Below are positions 12,092 through 22,997 of a stretch of 64,000 bases of DNA, piece after piece. Position 1 is the stretch's first letter. The number at the start of each line of letters is the position of its first letter. This DNA comes from Trichosphaerium sp. ATCC 40318. Lineage: Eukaryota > Discosea > Flabellinia > Trichosidae. The stretch spans positions 1-64,000 of the forward strand of contig JALMLS010000287.1 in assembly GCA_038496445.1 (NCBI GenBank), written 5' to 3'. The notes beneath the pieces are model-generated. The model saw only the letters and a program-made list of their open reading frames with translations, did not search any database and was not told the DNA's origin. The translations under genes were made by a program, and so were the position numbers.

Positions 12092-12427
12092 GGTGCGCTT
12101 TCGAGGCGACTTGTCAAATACACTTGTAATTGTGAATAGAAACGCCTTGCCTAGCGTGTTGGGTATGAAGGTCAATATCAGTCTCAAGCCTTTTTTGACA
12201 AGTCGAGTAAAAAGATCAATTTCTCTTCTAAACCATTTTTTTGAAACAAGGCTAAAACCCTTGTATTACGGAAGGATTTGCCGCATTAAAGTTGATAGAC
12301 CATGTGTAGGTAACTACCACGTGATGATAGAAACTCAGTTTTATTGTTTTTCTCTAAGTTATTTTTTTCTGCTTACTGAAATACCTACCCTACTTACTAA
12401 TGTACCACCATTTCAATGATGTAGTAT
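12092..12427. other. Intergenic between two minus-strand genes
   Basis: About 330 bases holding the promoter side of the RMND5 gene and the 3' flank of the BTB gene. The only long frame here is a plus-strand shadow. Contains CCACGTGATG near 12318. Confidence 0.5.
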
Positions 12428-13372
12428 TTAATATGAGTGTTCAGTCTTTACCAATTTTATTGAAGAAGCCCCAGTAGCAAAGTGTGCGTGGAGATGCCAA
12501 GTTTTTCCTGAAGTTAATTTGATGACAGGTGGTTCCATGCGAATATGACGTGAGTTGTGTAGAGTAAGTGTTGATTTGTAGCAATCAAGAACAATTCTCA
12601 CTGTATCACCAGTAACGAAGTTATCAAATTTATCGATCTTGACGTACTGACCTCTAATGTACTGGCTTCTAGATGTCCAAGCATAATTTGTCTGGAATCC
12701 ATGAGAGTTGCGAATGGCTCCATGGGTATCACAGTCACCTAACACACCAAGCATCATCATACCTCCTATGAACATAATCTCTATAGTCCATTCAACAATT
12801 CCTTCATCAAATCCTATTTCTCCTATTGCTGTACCAAGCCTTACTCCTTTGTGATGTAAAACACCATTCTTAGTATCCATTGATGTTGTTTTGCCAAAAG
12901 TGTCATCAACAACTGTCTCTGTAGTTGATACTAACCCGAGGTAATTTGCAAGTACAGCAAATCTCCTGTTTTCTCTACTTAACTTCACAACAGCCTTCGG
13001 TACATTTGAATTCGAAATAGACATTTCTCTTAATGAGTCCAAAATAATCTCGAAAAAAGTTGGGCTAAAATCCAAAAACACGTGACCATTTTCATCCAAA
13101 ACGTGCTGCTCCTCCCATCGCCCGTTAAACATTACATCAAGTAAAGATCCTTTTACTTGGCGCAGAGTGCGTCTAGTCGTTGTCATAAGTGTTCCGCCTA
13201 CATTTAGCTTTATAAGGTCCGAAGACCTAGCTATCTGCGATATCCTTTGTCTCTCGTCATCTAACTGCGCTATGGCTTCTTCCAAGTAAGTTGATTTATC
13301 CTCAAGGTCCCTTTTTTGCTCTTCTAGCTCTTGTACTAGCGCTTGAAGCAATATATCCACTTTAGTACTCAT
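12428..13372 (-). CDS. BTB/POZ (KCTD/T1-like) protein with C-terminal SPRY-like domain
   Basis: Intronless, 314 residues. Residues 5-48 are a Leu/Glu/Gln coiled coil. Residues 53-120 are a T1-type BTB domain: LIKLNVGGTLMTTTRRTL, GSLLDVMFNGRW, FLDFSPTFFEIILDSLRE. The C-terminal 120 residues form an SPRY-like beta region: VEWTIEIMFIGGMMMLGV, SRSQYIRGQYVKI, GDTVRIVLDCYKSTLTLH. T1-type BTB proteins typically oligomerise and act as cullin-3 adaptors, with the SPRY-like part binding a substrate; that role is inferred. The start is the first ATG, just before the coiled coil. Lack of introns contrasts with both neighbours. Confidence 0.82.
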   Translation of the reverse strand: MSTKVDILLQALVQELEEQKRDLEDKSTYLEEAIAQLDDERQRISQIARSSDLIKLNVGGTLMTTTRRTLRQVKGSLLDVMFNGRWEEQHVLDENGHVFLDFSPTFFEIILDSLREMSISNSNVPKAVVKLSRENRRFAVLANYLGLVSTTETVVDDTFGKTTSMDTKNGVLHHKGVRLGTAIGEIGFDEGIVEWTIEIMFIGGMMMLGVLGDCDTHGAIRNSHGFQTNYAWTSRSQYIRGQYVKIDKFDNFVTGDTVRIVLDCYKSTLTLHNSRHIRMEPPVIKLTSGKTWHLHAHFATGASSIKLVKTEHSY

Positions 13373-13645
13373 TGGCGCGGAGAGAATGCTTTACTGCAGT
13401 TTTCTATGTGGGTTTATTTTATTTTATTAATAAACGTTAAGTACGTTCCACGTTTGACCCGGGTTAGTGCCTCTTCATAGTTTAACACTTTAATAACAAG
13501 CAACTACGCTCTTTACAGTGTATTCCGACTATGTCAATTTATTACTGAATGAATGTGATTTTGTACACGTGACATTAAAAAGAAGCTTACAACGCCGGAC
13601 TTGTCTCAGCACGAACCGGGCATCATTATTTCGATTCCTATGTAT

Positions 13646-15459
13646 TTACACATCGTCACATATAAATCCAATATGTATATTGTTGTATGGGTCTTCTGTT
13701 GTGTTACTAGCGATCCCAACAAGTTGATTGTTTAAATCTTTTATTTTAATCGTAAGTACATCGTCTTCTTCTTCTTCCCCATCAAAACGGATCCAACACG
13801 AATAATTGGGTACTATGATATGACAAGCAATGTTGGAAGGCATTTTGACCGTGCAGGTGGTTCGTGAAGTGCGAATAGACCTAAGAAAGACAAGATTACA
13901 AAAGAAATACCACCAGGGAGTACCATAGGAACCCTCCACAATAAATTTCCTGTATGGAATCTTTTGATGCCCTGTCTAGTACAAGTTTGACTGAGCAGCT
14001 TTTACAAAGGGATCAGTTTGGAAAAACAAATAGTACTACGAGTTAAAGGTTGCGAAATATATAAGCTATACTCACGTGCTCTTGTCAGGGTCTTCTCCAA
14101 TGTTGTTTCTATAAATGTATGTGCTATCATTAAGTTGTTTCTTTGTCACTATTTCTCCCCATATGTCGTTCCACCAAAGTAGCTCAGGAGTGTTTTTGCA
14201 AACAAACAAATAGAAAGCAAACATTGAAGTAACATGGACTTCAACAAGCTGAGCGAATTCATGGTGCCCACCCATTCCTATAATATTCTTAGTATATCAA
14301 TGAGCTTTAAATATAGCTTCGACATACTAGCAAGGAACCACATGCTTACGGCTTCAGCACCTGTTAAACGGCCATACTTTTGTACCCATTTTTGCAATAC
14401 ATTTTTCGGTAGTTTAAGCTTTATTCTCTTCTGTGTTATCTTCACCATTAACCTATTCAAATCTGGAAACACTTTGTTAATTTGAAAGACTATATAATCT
14501 GGTGTAGGCTGGTCGAGTAATAGTGAATATAGCATAACAACCAATTCGATTGATTCAGGTAATAAAATAGGTGTCACTTTTTTAAATAATTCTGTTTGCT
14601 TCTTTTTTTCGACAACCTAACGCGAGGTGAGTATTAAAAGAGTATATGCGTTTAAGCCACGAAACATTCACTGTTATCACTCACTAGACGTACCTGTCCA
14701 AGCTTCACTATAACACCTTTAATGTCATCAAAAGATTCGTTTTTTGAAATATCTTCTAGCTCTTTTGAGCAGTTGACGCTTGCCATTGCATTCAAGAATA
14801 ATAACGAAGAGTTTTCGGTCTCGCCTTTGATGAGAAAATACTGAAATACACCATCATTTGAACCAAAGTTGTTTGTGAAAAGATTCGAAAAATACCTACA
14901 GAAAAAAATAAGAAAAGCTCTTGTGAGGCAGTATCGACCTAATAGATTTAAAACTTTCTGAAACTTACCTGCAGTTCATACTAAGTACATAGCGTGATAC
15001 TTTGACTTTATACAAAGGCACTGTTTCGTTGAGGACAAAATTACTACATCGCATAATTTCGAAGAATTTTCATCGATGCATTTCAGTTGTTTCTCTGGTA
15101 TGTCATCAAGTGATACAACTTTATTTCGTGATTTAAACTGACTTTTGACTGTTTTTCTGAAGAGGTTTGATGTAATCGATAAAGCAACTATGTCTCTACA
15201 GCGCAAATGATCCATGACTTTGGACAACACGATCATGATGTTTTGAAGTAACATGTCAAAACTTGAAGATTCTAGGAAATGGTTTAGAAGTGTAGTTGTA
15301 ACAAAGCCAATTGGTTCAACGAGAGCAACTATTGTCACCAGTTCAACAAAAAAAAAAGTCGAAAAGTGGATTAGCAGAATAAATCGAAATATGCGTACGT
15401 AAGACTGCTTTCGTTAGACTTCTCTTGCACTTTGTATCATGATGATAAGGCAAAGACAT
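13646..15459 (-). CDS. Unrecognised multi-exon protein with a degenerate F-box-like segment
   Basis: About seven exons. It starts MSLPYHHDTKCKRSL, then a phase-1 intron leads into ALVEPIGFVTTTLLNHF and an F-box-like stretch (VMDHLRCRDIVALS, NLFRKTVKSQF). Further exons give YFSNLFTNNFGSNDG, VVEKKKQTELFKKVTP, KWVQKYGRLTGAEAV and GGHHEFAQLVEVHVTS. The last exons (YRKFIVEGSYGTPW, then an acidic GEEEEDDVLTIKI) end at 13646. Two very short introns (about 30 and 33 nt) are needed near 13990 and 13890, and the frame across 14000-14070 is not fully settled. I do not recognise the family. Helix-rich middle and a beta-like C-terminus are all that can be said. Confidence 0.55.
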
Positions 15460-15718
15460 TGTTTGTAGTATTCTGTGCGTTTTATTTTGCAAATCAACAG
15501 CAGTCAAACCTCGTAAAAACAAACTAAGTTTTCGCGTTAAAATCTCCTATGAAAAACTTTCTATCACACTCCCAACTTTGCACAACCCTCTAATCAACTT
15601 CTTGTTGGCATGGTAATTCTTCAATTGTCTGTGAATAACTTGGTAAGTCCAGAATATTCTTCTATTGACAACGCCAAGCGTTGACCTTCAATTTTCTTTT
15701 TACACTACAACACACGCA

Positions 15719-16367
15719 ATGTCGAGGTGCACCTTTTGTAAGAACAGCATATGCTTCGGAGAAGTCATGGTAGACGGAAAACCGTACCACGAGAAGTGTA
15801 CAAGGAACGCACGAGGTGTTGATGTTGAAGCGATAAAAGCTGAAGCCAGGGCCAAGAGCGAAGCAAAGAAGCGCGAACGCGAAGCGGAGATGGCTCGTTT
15901 ACCAAAGACAATTGAAGTACGTAGTTATTTATTCGTATACCGCGAGGATACTGCATGATATCATCTAAGAGCTTGGAGATTCTCGATTTCTTTGTAATTA
16001 GTTTTTTTTTTATCGTCTTTTTTTAGTTTTTTTTAACTGCACCACGTGTATTCGTTAGTTACTGTACTCGTAGTAATACTATGTCGATAGTGTTGCGTCA
16101 TTAACGAATTTTTCTTTCTAGGTTGGAGAAATACGCATTGAAGGCGCAGGACAGGTGTACAACCATAAAACTGGTACGATACCGCGCATTCTTTTTCAGT
16201 CAGAAAATTTTTTTTTTACCACGTGATTTTTCTTGTGAGCAGAAAAGTTTTATCTCAAGCTGCGAGCTACATCTTTTTTAATTAATGATTGTATTGTAGG
16301 GAAGTTAGAACCATCTAAGGGTCGCTTTGCTAATCCTCGCGTTGGTGTCAATTTAGCTCCAAAGTAA
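15719..16367 (+). CDS. Small zinc-finger-like protein (half-LIM-type N-terminus)
   Basis: Three exons give about 105 residues. The N-terminus MSRCTFCKNSICFGE then GKPYHEKCTRNARG has a CxxC pair and a later HxxC pair, like the first finger of a LIM domain. A charged helix follows (EAIKAEARAKSEAKKRERE). The remaining exons read VGEIRIEGAGQVYNH and KLEPSKGRFANPRVG before the TAA. Donors are GTACGTAG and GTACGATA. The function is unknown; it may be a small actin- or nucleic-acid-associated factor, but nothing proves this. It is divergent from the minus-strand gene starting at 15459, with a 260-bp shared upstream region. Confidence 0.6.
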
Positions 16368-16622
16368 TAATACAAGCGAGATAGAACTCAGTCCAAATAG
16401 AATTTATTTGTAACCGCTTTTTTTGTTTGCTTTCTTCTTTTTTAGTTTAAGCTTGTTTTTAAAACTCGGTTTAGTGCTTGGGGGTTGACTTATCAGGCGC
16501 AGATAGGGCTGGTTGGCGGATTAAAAGGAGGTTTGGTTGGTTAGTAAGCATGACTTAAATGGTGGATTCACTTGATGCTTTTTTTCTTATTACCTCTAAA
16601 TACGCATAATAAGTGGTTGGCT

Positions 16623-18462
16623 ATGCTACCACGTACGTGTAAATACGCGTCATGTTTCTCTGGTAGGCGTGTAAGGGTAAATGACCTAAACAAGCGTAAA
16701 ACGCCGTCGCGATCTATTACTGTAGCTTCGTTAATGTCTGAGGAGCAAATAAGAAAAGTTAATAGCCAGTTTGAGAATAAAGGCATTAATGCCGTGCGAC
16801 AACGTTCAGTACTGTCAACACTGGATCAGTTGAACCAATGTAGGCGAAGTCCAGAGTATAGGTAATTTTCGCGTCTATACTGGCCCCTTACGCGCCATAG
16901 ATCCCTTTGCGACACTATAGAGAAGTCACAGCAAAGAAAGGAAATTGGATTACCAGACGTACGTGTATACGTCTCAATAATTAGCTTAATCGCTTCTCCC
17001 TAATTAAAAAACGCGTAGTACGCTTTTAAAACAACTTCCAAAACTGTTTCGAAGCAGTTTTCAAAAAACAATAATCTAAAACGTCATTTTAGCCATCATC
17101 TCCTCTCTCGCAACCCGATGTTCTTAAGATAATTATTGGGCCTACAATGGTTGCACAAGCTCTATCTAAACTAAAAGAGTACGTAAATAATTTTCAAAAA
17201 GTCACGTGGTGAGTACCAAGGTAGCTTACATAAAATAATATTAGTTGGTTTATTGTTGGTCTTGCAATGGAGAATACAGTAAAGTTTTTAACTATTCGCT
17301 CTACTATTTTCCTGTTCACTTCTGAAACTGCCTTTAAATCTTGGATGGAGAATAAAGCACATGAGAAGTTAGTAGAAGACTTTAGAAAGGCTAATAAAGG
17401 TGTACGTAGAGGAGATTTCTGATCTTTTTGTATCTTGTGTATTCAACTTATTTAATGTAGATTGAAGATTCAAAGTTATTGCTACCAGCCTCTGATATTC
17501 AGTTGACTAGCGCTATCCTTGGCCAAGCGAAGAGACCTGGATTGGTACAGTACATAACTATTATACTATTTTATTAATTGTACTAGGTGCCAATGATAAA
17601 CGGCGTTTTTACAACAGCTATTGTAAGTTGTGAAAATATGTTACCACTTGGTTTTTAATTTTTTTTAGGATCCTAGTATTGCACGTAGTTATGTACATAC
17701 ACCAACATTTCTATCTACATTACTGTCTCTGAGGCTTGAGGAAAATCTACAATTTACATCAAAGACAGTAAGAGACAAGGTCAGTTTGAAAGTTCTTAGC
17801 TTTTGTATCTTCTTTTGTTTTTCTCGTTTTTTTCCGTCTGAAGATCTCTATCTCTAACTCCTTTGTAGTTCGTTAAATCTATATTATCATCTACATTCTA
17901 CTATATATCATCGCGCGGAGAAAGAGCAACCACTAGATTCTCACCAGAAGAAGACACATTTGAATACGAAGAAGGAAAGTCAAAGTATCTTGCTGTTTTT
18001 ACCCAACCTGTTTTTGCGAATCTGCTTCAACCTGGACTTCCTTCATCAGAAAAAAAGAGGGTAGTTGTACCAATAAGTGGTAGAGGGTTACTAGGGACAA
18101 TGGAGTTATGTATAGCAAACAAAAAGCAGATGGCTATTAATAAGGTTCATATAAGTACAGCTGAAAATGTCAATTTGGCAAAGATGGATCCAGAGTTCTT
18201 ACAGTTCTTCCTTGATTCAAAAGATATGCTTTTTATAATAAGATCATGTAATGAGTACATAATGGAAACTAAGTTACGCATAGCATTAGATGAACAAGGG
18301 AAAAATAAAGACAAGGGTGAAGTCGAAATGAAAAAAACAGAAAAAACTAAGAATGACATTGTAAATCCAGAAAAAAAAGATGCTGATCTTGATTCATTTG
18401 TAGGACTAAAAGGTTATGAATTAGAAAAAAACCCAGTTCTAAAAAAAGGTAGAGCTAAATAA
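16623..18462 (+). CDS. Unrecognised protein, possibly mitochondrially targeted
   Basis: About eight exons, roughly 420 residues. The N-terminus MLPRTCKYASCFSGRRVRV is rich in Arg/Ser with no acids, as in a mitochondrial presequence; an upstream ATG at 16575 would add a hydrophobic leader instead. Later exons read SLCDTIEKSQQRKEIGLPD, SPLSQPDVLKIIIGP, LLLPASDIQLTSAILG, YVHTPTFLSTLLSLRLEEN and SILSSTFYYISSRGE. The large last exon (17868-18462) is intact and ends with a Lys/Glu-rich low-complexity tail (KNKDKGEVEMKKTEKTK). Repeated LSTLLS and LGQAKRPG segments do not match a family I know. The region 17220-17420 could hide an additional intron. Confidence 0.5.
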
Positions 18463-20342
18463 ACTTGATATTGTAAAGTTTTTTTGTGGGTTTCTGACAA
18501 GCGTTTACTACCGAGGAGGCCTCGAAACATGATGATACTACAGGCAAAACTTTGTGACCATACTGCATATTTTAGGCGTCTAAACCACTATGGATGTAAA
18601 CATACAGGTCACGTGATTAGTGACTGTTATTTATCAGTTGCACCCAGGTGTCAAACAGTTAAGATGCAAACTAACCTTGTAATAGCGTTTTGTTGGAATG
18701 CCTATCTCATTTTGACAGATAAAAACCTTTACCACATGACGTGGAAAGTCTTAATCGCTCCAAATTTTTCGTTTTCTGTAGCCAACTCTGTTGATCGTCT
18801 GTAAAAACTCCTTTGCTGTTCTCGTATGTTGTTGCTAGTTTGACATCGCATTATTCCCAAACCCTAGCATTTTTGTACCTCACCAACAACTCAACCTCCA
18901 ACCACGCTACCTTCAACAACGCTGCATCCAACTACATTATCTCTTTCTACCTACTCTCCTTCTATATCGGCAACTGCTTAACCAACCACAGAAGCCTACA
19001 ACGGATCACCATCTACTTCTGCTCCACCTAACACAGAAGCACCAACAACACCATCCTCTTCAACCACTACTGTTCCAACATTTCTATCACAAGCACTATG
19101 GCACCTTTGTTAACTTGTCTTTAGTGAGCTCACTCAGTTAGTTTCAAAATAACTATTTGCTGTTTTGGCCAACAAACTGTCTTTGAAAGAGCTCAGCGAC
19201 AGTTGTTTTATAAAATTACAGTTGATTGGGATATCTACTCGCTCAGACATTTAACAAAAACTGAACTTTTTAAACCTACACTCATGAAATGGCTGTGCCG
19301 GTGTAAAGTACGATATTGTACCAATACAAGCAACATAGAATTTTCGTGTGGGATCTTCTTGGGTTGGTACAACGTGATTCAAAGTTGGCACACCTGCAGC
19401 TTTACTTCACACCAAAGGCAATATCTTGCACGCTGATGATAACGTTATGCTCATATTTGTCGCGTTTAGCGGAGCGTGCTGTTTGGAATGCGAGACTAGA
19501 GAAACTATAGTTTGTGAAACATTTGTAGTTTTCAGATTAGGAACTAAACTTTTGCGTTGCTATATTCTGTTCTATCGCATCAGGATGTTTCACTTCACAC
19601 AAGCCTTGGAGACAATTCGCGTTTTGATAAAATAGTATCACGTGATACGCAATTGGAGAAATGTAATTTCTGTTTTTGAAACACGTGACAGTGTAGTTTT
19701 TCAATGTCTCGTGTTTGTAGTGAGATGGCAAAATTTTTGAGATTGTTCATGTGAGGGAGCAGTCACTAGTGGTTGGTGACAAACTGTAATTTGTCGTAAA
19801 TATTCACTCAAGTTTCGTTTTTCACTTAAAAATTATTCGCGAATTTTTGAATTCACAGGTTCACACATTGTGTAAAACGTGATTTTGAGTTCGCAAACAA
19901 CCAGAATTGTTACCTTGAGGCGCTAGTTTTTTATGTATTGAAAGCGGAAGGCAATAATCGCTTTTAGCTTCGGATACATGACTTGGGCGATGAAGGTATT
20001 GAAGTTTTCTGTTGTTTTTTTTTGGTGAACGTTTTTCTATATCCTGTAGTTAACATTGATGGCTAAAAGTTATAAACAAGAACGGGTTTTGTTGTGCTTG
20101 TGTGACCCGTTATCTTGTGTGATTCTATAAGCTGAAAAAAAAAACCATTGAAAAGCTTTAGATAATAATGTGTGACCCACACAACCTATTGATTTAAAAA
20201 CGCTACTCGCATAGAGAGTCTGTTTGTTGTTGGGTACCTGATCATCAAGCTAAAAAACCAAAAAGGTCAATTGGTTTTTGATTTGGGTATTGACTTAATC
20301 CATTGGTTCTCTTTTTATTCAAATCTAAACTGAACAACAACC
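18463..20342. other. Long intergenic stretch with one coding relic
   Basis: Nearly 1.9 kb without an intact gene. It contains the Ser/Thr/Pro-rich relic listed separately, several CACGTG palindromes (18610, 19640, 19681) and an AT-rich self-complementary motif around 19837-19856 (AAAAATTATTCGCGAATTTT). Other open frames here lack coding character. Confidence 0.5.
18868..19113 (+). pseudogene. Ser/Thr/Pro-rich (mucin-like) coding relic with internal stop
   Basis: One frame reads mainly Thr, Pro and Ser (for example PTTQPPTTLPSTTLHPTT, and PNTEAPTTPSSSTTTVP). It is interrupted by TAA at 18979-18981 and closes at 19111-19113. There is no in-frame ATG. Such composition is typical of stalks of surface proteins. 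It looks like a decayed exon; a spliced gene skipping the stop cannot be excluded. Confidence 0.45.
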
Positions 20343-20701
20343 ATGACACTTCAACTCATCATACTTCTTGTTATTACATTTGTTATTTACACCGCAGCAC
20401 AATGCGATCCAGGTAACTGCTGATGTCATTTACAAAGCCTATTTGTAACCAACCTGTAGATGCTTCCGAGAGTGACTGTTTATTAAACCTTGAGTGTTTC
20501 TACTGCTGTAATCCGAGTCCATTAGGGTGTGTATGTACAACTCGCAAAGGCTATGATTGCGATTTTGTGAGAGAGAATGCGCCCAGCTCATGTACAACTA
20601 GTGTAAAGTGTGCCGCTTACAACAAGAGCAAGACGTTGTATGTTTATTCTGGTCTCTTCTTTGCTATTGTAGCCGTCCTACGTTGGTATTTAAAAGCTTA
20701 A
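20343..20701 (+). CDS. Small Cys-rich secreted or surface protein with C-terminal membrane segment
   Basis: Two exons. Exon 1 encodes a signal peptide (MTLQLIILLVITFVIYTAAQ) ending CDP. A 42-nt intron (GTAACTG..CTGTAG) in phase 1 restores the frame to DASESDCLLNLECFYCCNP and then PLGCVCTTRKGYDCDF. About ten cysteines lie in 65 residues, suggesting a disulphide-knotted ectodomain. A hydrophobic C-terminus (YVYSGLFFAIVAVLRWYLKA) is a membrane anchor or GPI-type tail. I do not recognise the family. Reading through without the intron hits TGA at once, so the splice is needed. Confidence 0.65.
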
Positions 20702-21214
20702 ACGTGACTGCAAGAACCCGCTCCCAGGAATAAACTTCATCCTTTTAAAACTCATTCTTTGTAACACATCTCTGTACCTCGAAAGGGAACAAACTTTTTT
20801 TTTTGTTTCCTTTAACTTATGCTTCTGAAAAATAGTTGAACTGTTACGCTCAGCGGTTTGTCGTAGCAATTGATGTTATGAAAGGCATCGACACAAGAGA
20901 GCAGCATTTATTTGTATGGTTGTGTTTGAAAACAACAAATAGCTCATGAAGCACCAGCGTTTGTAGTGGTCTTTTTCTCGCATAAAGCAATAATTTTAGT
21001 GCAGTTGTTCTCGAGAATTTTTAATGTTTGAGAATTTGTAGCAACAATAATGAAGCATGTCATGCAACTTTGTTTATACTGACACAATAAATGACCATAG
21101 AGATTAATAGTTTATGTTTTTACACTTACAGTTTACAACTAAACAATACCACTTGTTTGATTACGTTTTATAACACAAGAATAATGTACAAAATTATAAA
21201 AAAGCTTGACTTGA
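20702..21214. other. Intergenic between convergent genes
   Basis: About 510 bases, AT-rich, no coding signal or repeat recognised. Confidence 0.5.
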
Positions 21215-22758
21215 CTAAAGAATACCAAGCTTGCTAATAGCTGCGAACTGGTCAGGTATTTCTTGCAAAGCTGCAACACTAAAGTACCGTTAGATTTGAA
21301 AAAGTCAAAAAAAAGAAAAGTGTGGTATTTACCTGAACGCAACCTCCATATTTTCGGCACGTGACATTATTTTATGAAAGTCAACAAACTGAAAATTATC
21401 GAATTTTCTCCCTGTCAATCGATATCAGTTTGATCACGTGTCGATAAAAAAAATAGCATCATGAACTCCCTTCAACTCAAAGTAACAAACTCCGAATTCA
21501 AGGGTTGTTTAATCAGCTTCACAAAACAAAACACAAAAAAAAATTGTATGTGTACTTGGTAGTTGGTCATCGTATTTTTCCATCTCATCCCATGGTCCTA
21601 ATTTAAATATGTTAGGTAAAACAAGTAAACATTAATGCCATATTTAACTACGAACCATCACCAACACCAACCATTATAATAGATAACGGATAATTTGATG
21701 CTTCAATAATTGCATCAGCCGTCTGTTTCTTATTAACCACTTGACCATCTGCAATGATGAGCAATATGTGATATTCCTTTGAATGCTTTACAATATTTAT
21801 AGCTTCTATACCAATTAAATTTAGTACGACAACAAGTATAAAGTATGTACAAATAAAGAGAAGTGCAGGAAAAAAAGTTTTTGAAATGTGGTACAAGTAC
21901 CTCTTATTAAAGGAGCAAACGAAGTTGGTCCACTTAATTCTACGTTTGGTGTTATTTCTCTGTATCTTGCTAGTACTTCCTCAAAACCATTACAAGGTCT
22001 TTCTTCTAAGAAAGGAAAAACAGCTCTATCAGCAGTAGTACGATCTCCAAAACTAGTAAAAAAAAACTTGTCAGAAAAAAAAGTGCGGTAATCTATGAAC
22101 CAAAAGACTCAACGTGTTAACACGTACTCACCCATAAACCTACAAACTGTAATGAGTAATAGTAAGTACATATTGTGGCGTACTGGAATTAGACCATCCT
22201 CATCGAATGGCGCAAGTGTAGCGCCTAAAATGGCTATTACTTGTTGGTACGGATTTAAAATGTTTGGCATTGGCTATGTAAGGTAGTAAGTGCCAATATT
22301 AGTTCACGGTTAGGTTCCTATTTATTACGTACGTTTAAAGCGTGTAAACATTGGTTGTTAAAGGTTCGTTGACCTGTCCATGTATTTGATTTTGTGTAAT
22401 CTATGCCTATGATAACTAAAAAACGTTAGGAATACGTTTTATGTGATAGACATTAACGGGTTTTTGTTTTGCTGAGTCATTAATTTAAAACCAACTAACT
22501 AACGCTTTGATGGCTTATACTACGCGCATAAAATACACCAGAGGCAGTTGGTTGATGATTTAACAACTACTAGCAATTTTGGTTTTACGTACGGTTTGAT
22601 GACTCTAGACCAGATTGGCGAAGTGCCTGGGTTACTTCTTGCAAGCTAGTAAATTTGTCGGCAATTGCAACAAATTGAGACGCCAAAGTCGGTTGCATGC
22701 CCGCCATGTAAGCCAGTTGTTCGGTGGCATAATTTAGCGTGTCGTAGAGGTAGTTCAT
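21215..22758 (-). CDS. Copine/RGLG-type von Willebrand A domain protein
   Basis: A calcium- or metal-binding vWA protein of the copine/RGLG family, about 280 residues in seven or eight exons. The order is textbook: [36 protein letters not shown] (MIDAS-like DxTxS), [109 protein letters not shown] and [18 protein letters not shown]. It stops right after the vWA fold, so it lacks both the C2 domains of copines and the RING of plant RGLG ligases. Start ATG at 22758 lies just before the conserved IADKF helix. Sequence resembles RGLG proteins more than animal copines. Function as a stand-alone vWA protein is unclear. Confidence 0.88.
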
Positions 22759-22997
22759 CGTGAGAAAAATGAGTCAGCACTGACTTATGATCCCGTTAAG
22801 CAAAGTACCAACATTTTGACATTGCAGGTCGCTTATTAGCAGTACATTTGCTTTATGCATGTATAATACGCGTGGAATGCTTGAAACCGCGTTAATTAAT
22901 CGAAGGGACAACAATAATGAATAATGTGTTACGTAAAATAAGCCAAAGGGCCACTAACCAACGTAATGACGTGCGAAAGCGAAGATACTAACGTATT

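Noticed and set aside
11892-12419. Plus-strand frame of 175 codons
   Set aside because: It overlaps the first exon of RMND5 in antisense and has no motif; the minus-strand reading matches a known family.
15719-15822. Complete LIM domain
   Set aside because: Only one half of the zinc-ligand pattern (CxxC and HxxC) is visible, so only a zinc-finger-like N-terminus is claimed.
18484-18804. Plus-strand frame of 106 codons after the 16623 gene
   Set aside because: No conserved feature, mixed composition and no splice context; likely chance in 3' flanking DNA.
19203-19635. Overlapping plus-strand frames
   Set aside because: Three overlapping frames of similar size with no motif indicate chance openness, not a gene.
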